Of a DNA stretch of 61,139 nt, positions 59,330 through 61,139 are shown piece after piece (the stretch's first letter is position 1; each line of letters begins with the position of its first letter). The notes beneath the pieces are model-generated. The model saw nothing but the letters and a program-made list of their open reading frames with translations, was not told the origin of the DNA and did no database searches. Origin of the DNA: Acanthaster planci (lineage: Eukaryota; Echinodermata; Asteroidea; Valvatida; Acanthasteridae); NCBI RefSeq assembly GCF_001949145.1, contig NW_019091590.1:323668-384806 (forward strand). Reading direction: 5' to 3'. A program made the position numbers and the translations under genes.

Positions 59330-61139
59330 TACAACGTTTGCAAAGTTACAACGTTTGCGAACATTTTCCACTATATTACCATACACCGCGTTATTAGCGA
59401 GTTTAAAAAAGTCTTGATCGATACGGTATTTTGCCTGTTTACGAAGGTCTGTAATCTTTTTGATGTAACTACGTAATCAAGGCCGTTTTCTAAATTGCAT
59501 CACAACGTATTCCTTTTTAGGCGGCAATGTAGCAATGACCTTTTCAACCTTTATGGCTTTGCTGTCGAGCATTAATATTTTGTTGCGCGATGAAACGATC
59601 GAGTTTGATTGTTATGTTTACCGAAGATAAAGGAAATTCGTTTAGAAGATCGTGTAACTCAAGCGGAACGTTGCGATCGACCTGGAGCATAAATTCATGG
59701 TTATCCACGGTATCTAAATTGAGAATATATTCCATGGTGAATCCTTGTGGATTTCAACCCATCGAAAGTTTGAAAATGGGAAATACTGACGCATGGTCAA
59801 TCCGTAAAGATTATTTGTATCGTGGTAAAGTATATAAGATGTTGGTTTGTTTGAATCATAGTCTTCGAGACCGGGGTTATTGGCTTAAGCATATCTTTTA
59901 CCACAGACGCTCGAGATGCCTCCTCGCTTAGCTCTTTCAAAGTACAAATACTTGTCAATGTCCGAACTTGACTTTGTTTTAACAACGCGTCCCCAAAAAA
60001 GTCTGGGAGACGTACAGTAATTTGAAGGATCGAGGCTATAATTATCACAGCATATATTTCTAAAATTTTGAAAAACGTCCGATAAAAGCAAAGTGTCTGT
60101 TTTGATGTACAGATCGTGATAATCACCTAATGTTTTACATCCAAACGCTGTTCATACTTGTTGAGCGCGGAAGTATTGTTCGACAGTAACGCTCACCCGT
60201 TTGAGTGAGCTATAAAATGATTCTTGAGGTGAAAGTTGCGTTTTGTTAAACTTTTCAAAAGAGTCCGTGTATTCATAAGGATAAATGCCTTTTTGTAAAA
60301 GTAACGCGCTTTGATATAGTTATCCAACGAGGATGCCATAAAGTGATACGAGCTTATAAATTGAAGTTTACCAAGGCTAAACGAAATGCATTTTTCGCTG
60401 TTTTTAGGAATACATTTAATCAAGTTTATGCAAAGATTGCCTTCAACTGTGGCCGCTCCCTGCGTCGGGTAACACTTGGAGTTGTAAATTGCGATAAGCC
60501 GCGCCTCTAAAGACACCCGTAACCGTAACAGTGATCTCTGACATTGGGATTTTTTGCAAATACGTTTATTACCTATTAGACACCGATCATCACCGTTGAC
60601 TTTACTCGGCTCGTTACACCAACATTCGTATTTGTCGCAACTGTTGTGTTTTTCGCATATCCAACACTCTGTGGCATAACGATATTCTCATTCTTGTTCG
60701 GGGGTGTGTTTGAGAGGCTCGGGATTTGCAAAAACGTCGTAAATTTTTTGACTTCTTCCATGAGACTTTGAACAAATACTTGACTCGCGTTTGGTCTTGG
60801 AGAAAGCTTTCCGGCAGTTTTACAGCTGTCGCGTCGTATTTCCGCGTCATAAAAGCCGCAAGGGGTGTGTTTTTGCGGGTTTGATTTGTCGCTCGTTTTA
60901 ACAAAGATCGATTCAAATTTTTCGTAAATCACAAACGGCTTGTTTTTGTTTGCGTCTAAATTTTTTAAAAACGACCGTGGGAGATTCTTCATATAACATT
61001 GCTTCAGGTATTTCAACCAAACAAGCGGGACTTCCTTCGCCTTTACACTCTTTAAATGTTTGGTAAAGTCAGCTTGCTTGTAAAAGTAGGAATTGCAACG
61101 ATGCAAAAATGTATTTTTTTCTGTATGATTGTTGACTTG
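59330..61139 (-). pseudogene. Decayed protein-primed family B DNA polymerase of a mobile or viral element
   Basis: Several minus-strand stretches match, in order, the organellar/viral-type family B DNA polymerase (DNA_pol_B_2). They are: CHRC-type N-terminal words with PFVIY.KFESIF (exonuclease I region, ~60912-60938); KLQFISSYHFMASSLDNYI (60313-60371); LLSDVFQNFRNICCDNYSLDP and RGGISSV (60091-59885); motif A DTNNLYG (59801-59821); a V..ELHDLLNEFPL segment (59735-59544); and KLANNAVYG (~59379-59405). The copy is broken: frame changes near 60500, 60190, 59930-59800 and 59740, and a stop near 59480. The first catalytic Asp of the exonuclease I motif is Lys, and motif C (DTDS) is absent because homology ends near 59330. 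It continues beyond the window. Such genes belong to Polinton/Maverick-like and related self-synthesising elements; the exact group is unresolved. Confidence 0.85.

Overview
The window is eukaryotic nuclear DNA. It has short coding exons with GT/AG introns, long AT-rich spacers, tRNA-derived SINEs, MITE-like elements and an abundant ACATGTACATGTA motif. The host is probably a marine invertebrate deuterostome. A HYR plus EGF surface protein and clear eIF6 and CFAP418 orthologues fit an echinoderm best, but a cephalochordate or hemichordate is not excluded. All exon models were read by eye from splice sites, reading phase and protein homology recalled from memory; no search was run.

Layout. (1) 478-14946 (+): 3' part of a gene for a single-pass membrane protein with order HYR-EGF-EGF-EGF-HYR-EGF-short EGF-like-RRRR cleavage site-EGF-TM-short tail. 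Every internal exon modelled has phase 1 at both ends. Its introns hold an LTR-element-like remnant, SINEs and degenerate GAGTC/GAGACC repeats. (2) 14947-19894: 3' UTR and spacer, with a strong 99-nt hairpin at 18659-18757. (3) 19895-23516 (-): three-exon gene for an ~898-aa protein with about 13 C2H2 zinc fingers. (4) 23523-30725: spacer with a G-rich tract and a 16-bp minisatellite. (5) 30726-37481 (-): EIF6 in six exons. (6) 37482-38248: ~770-bp spacer shared head-to-head by EIF6 and CFAP418. (7) 38249-44482 (+): CFAP418 (C8orf37) in five exons. (8) 44483-48793: spacer with inverted-repeat elements. (9) 48794-54269 (+): a four-exon gene for a ~1009-aa protein that I do not recognise. (10) 54270-58986: AT-rich spacer containing a 919-bp palindromic element with a broken THAP-like reading frame in its loop. 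(11) 59330-61139 (-): a decayed family B DNA polymerase gene of a self-replicating mobile or viral element, running off the window.

The genes have no evident common pathway: eIF6 acts in 60S ribosome biogenesis, CFAP418 in cilia and photoreceptors, the HYR/EGF protein at the cell surface, and the zinc-finger protein probably in the nucleus. The points most worth following up are the orphan ~1009-aa protein, the HYR/EGF protein with its furin-site micro-exon, the EIF6/CFAP418 divergent promoter, the 18.7-kb hairpin, the THAP-bearing foldback element and the polymerase relic.
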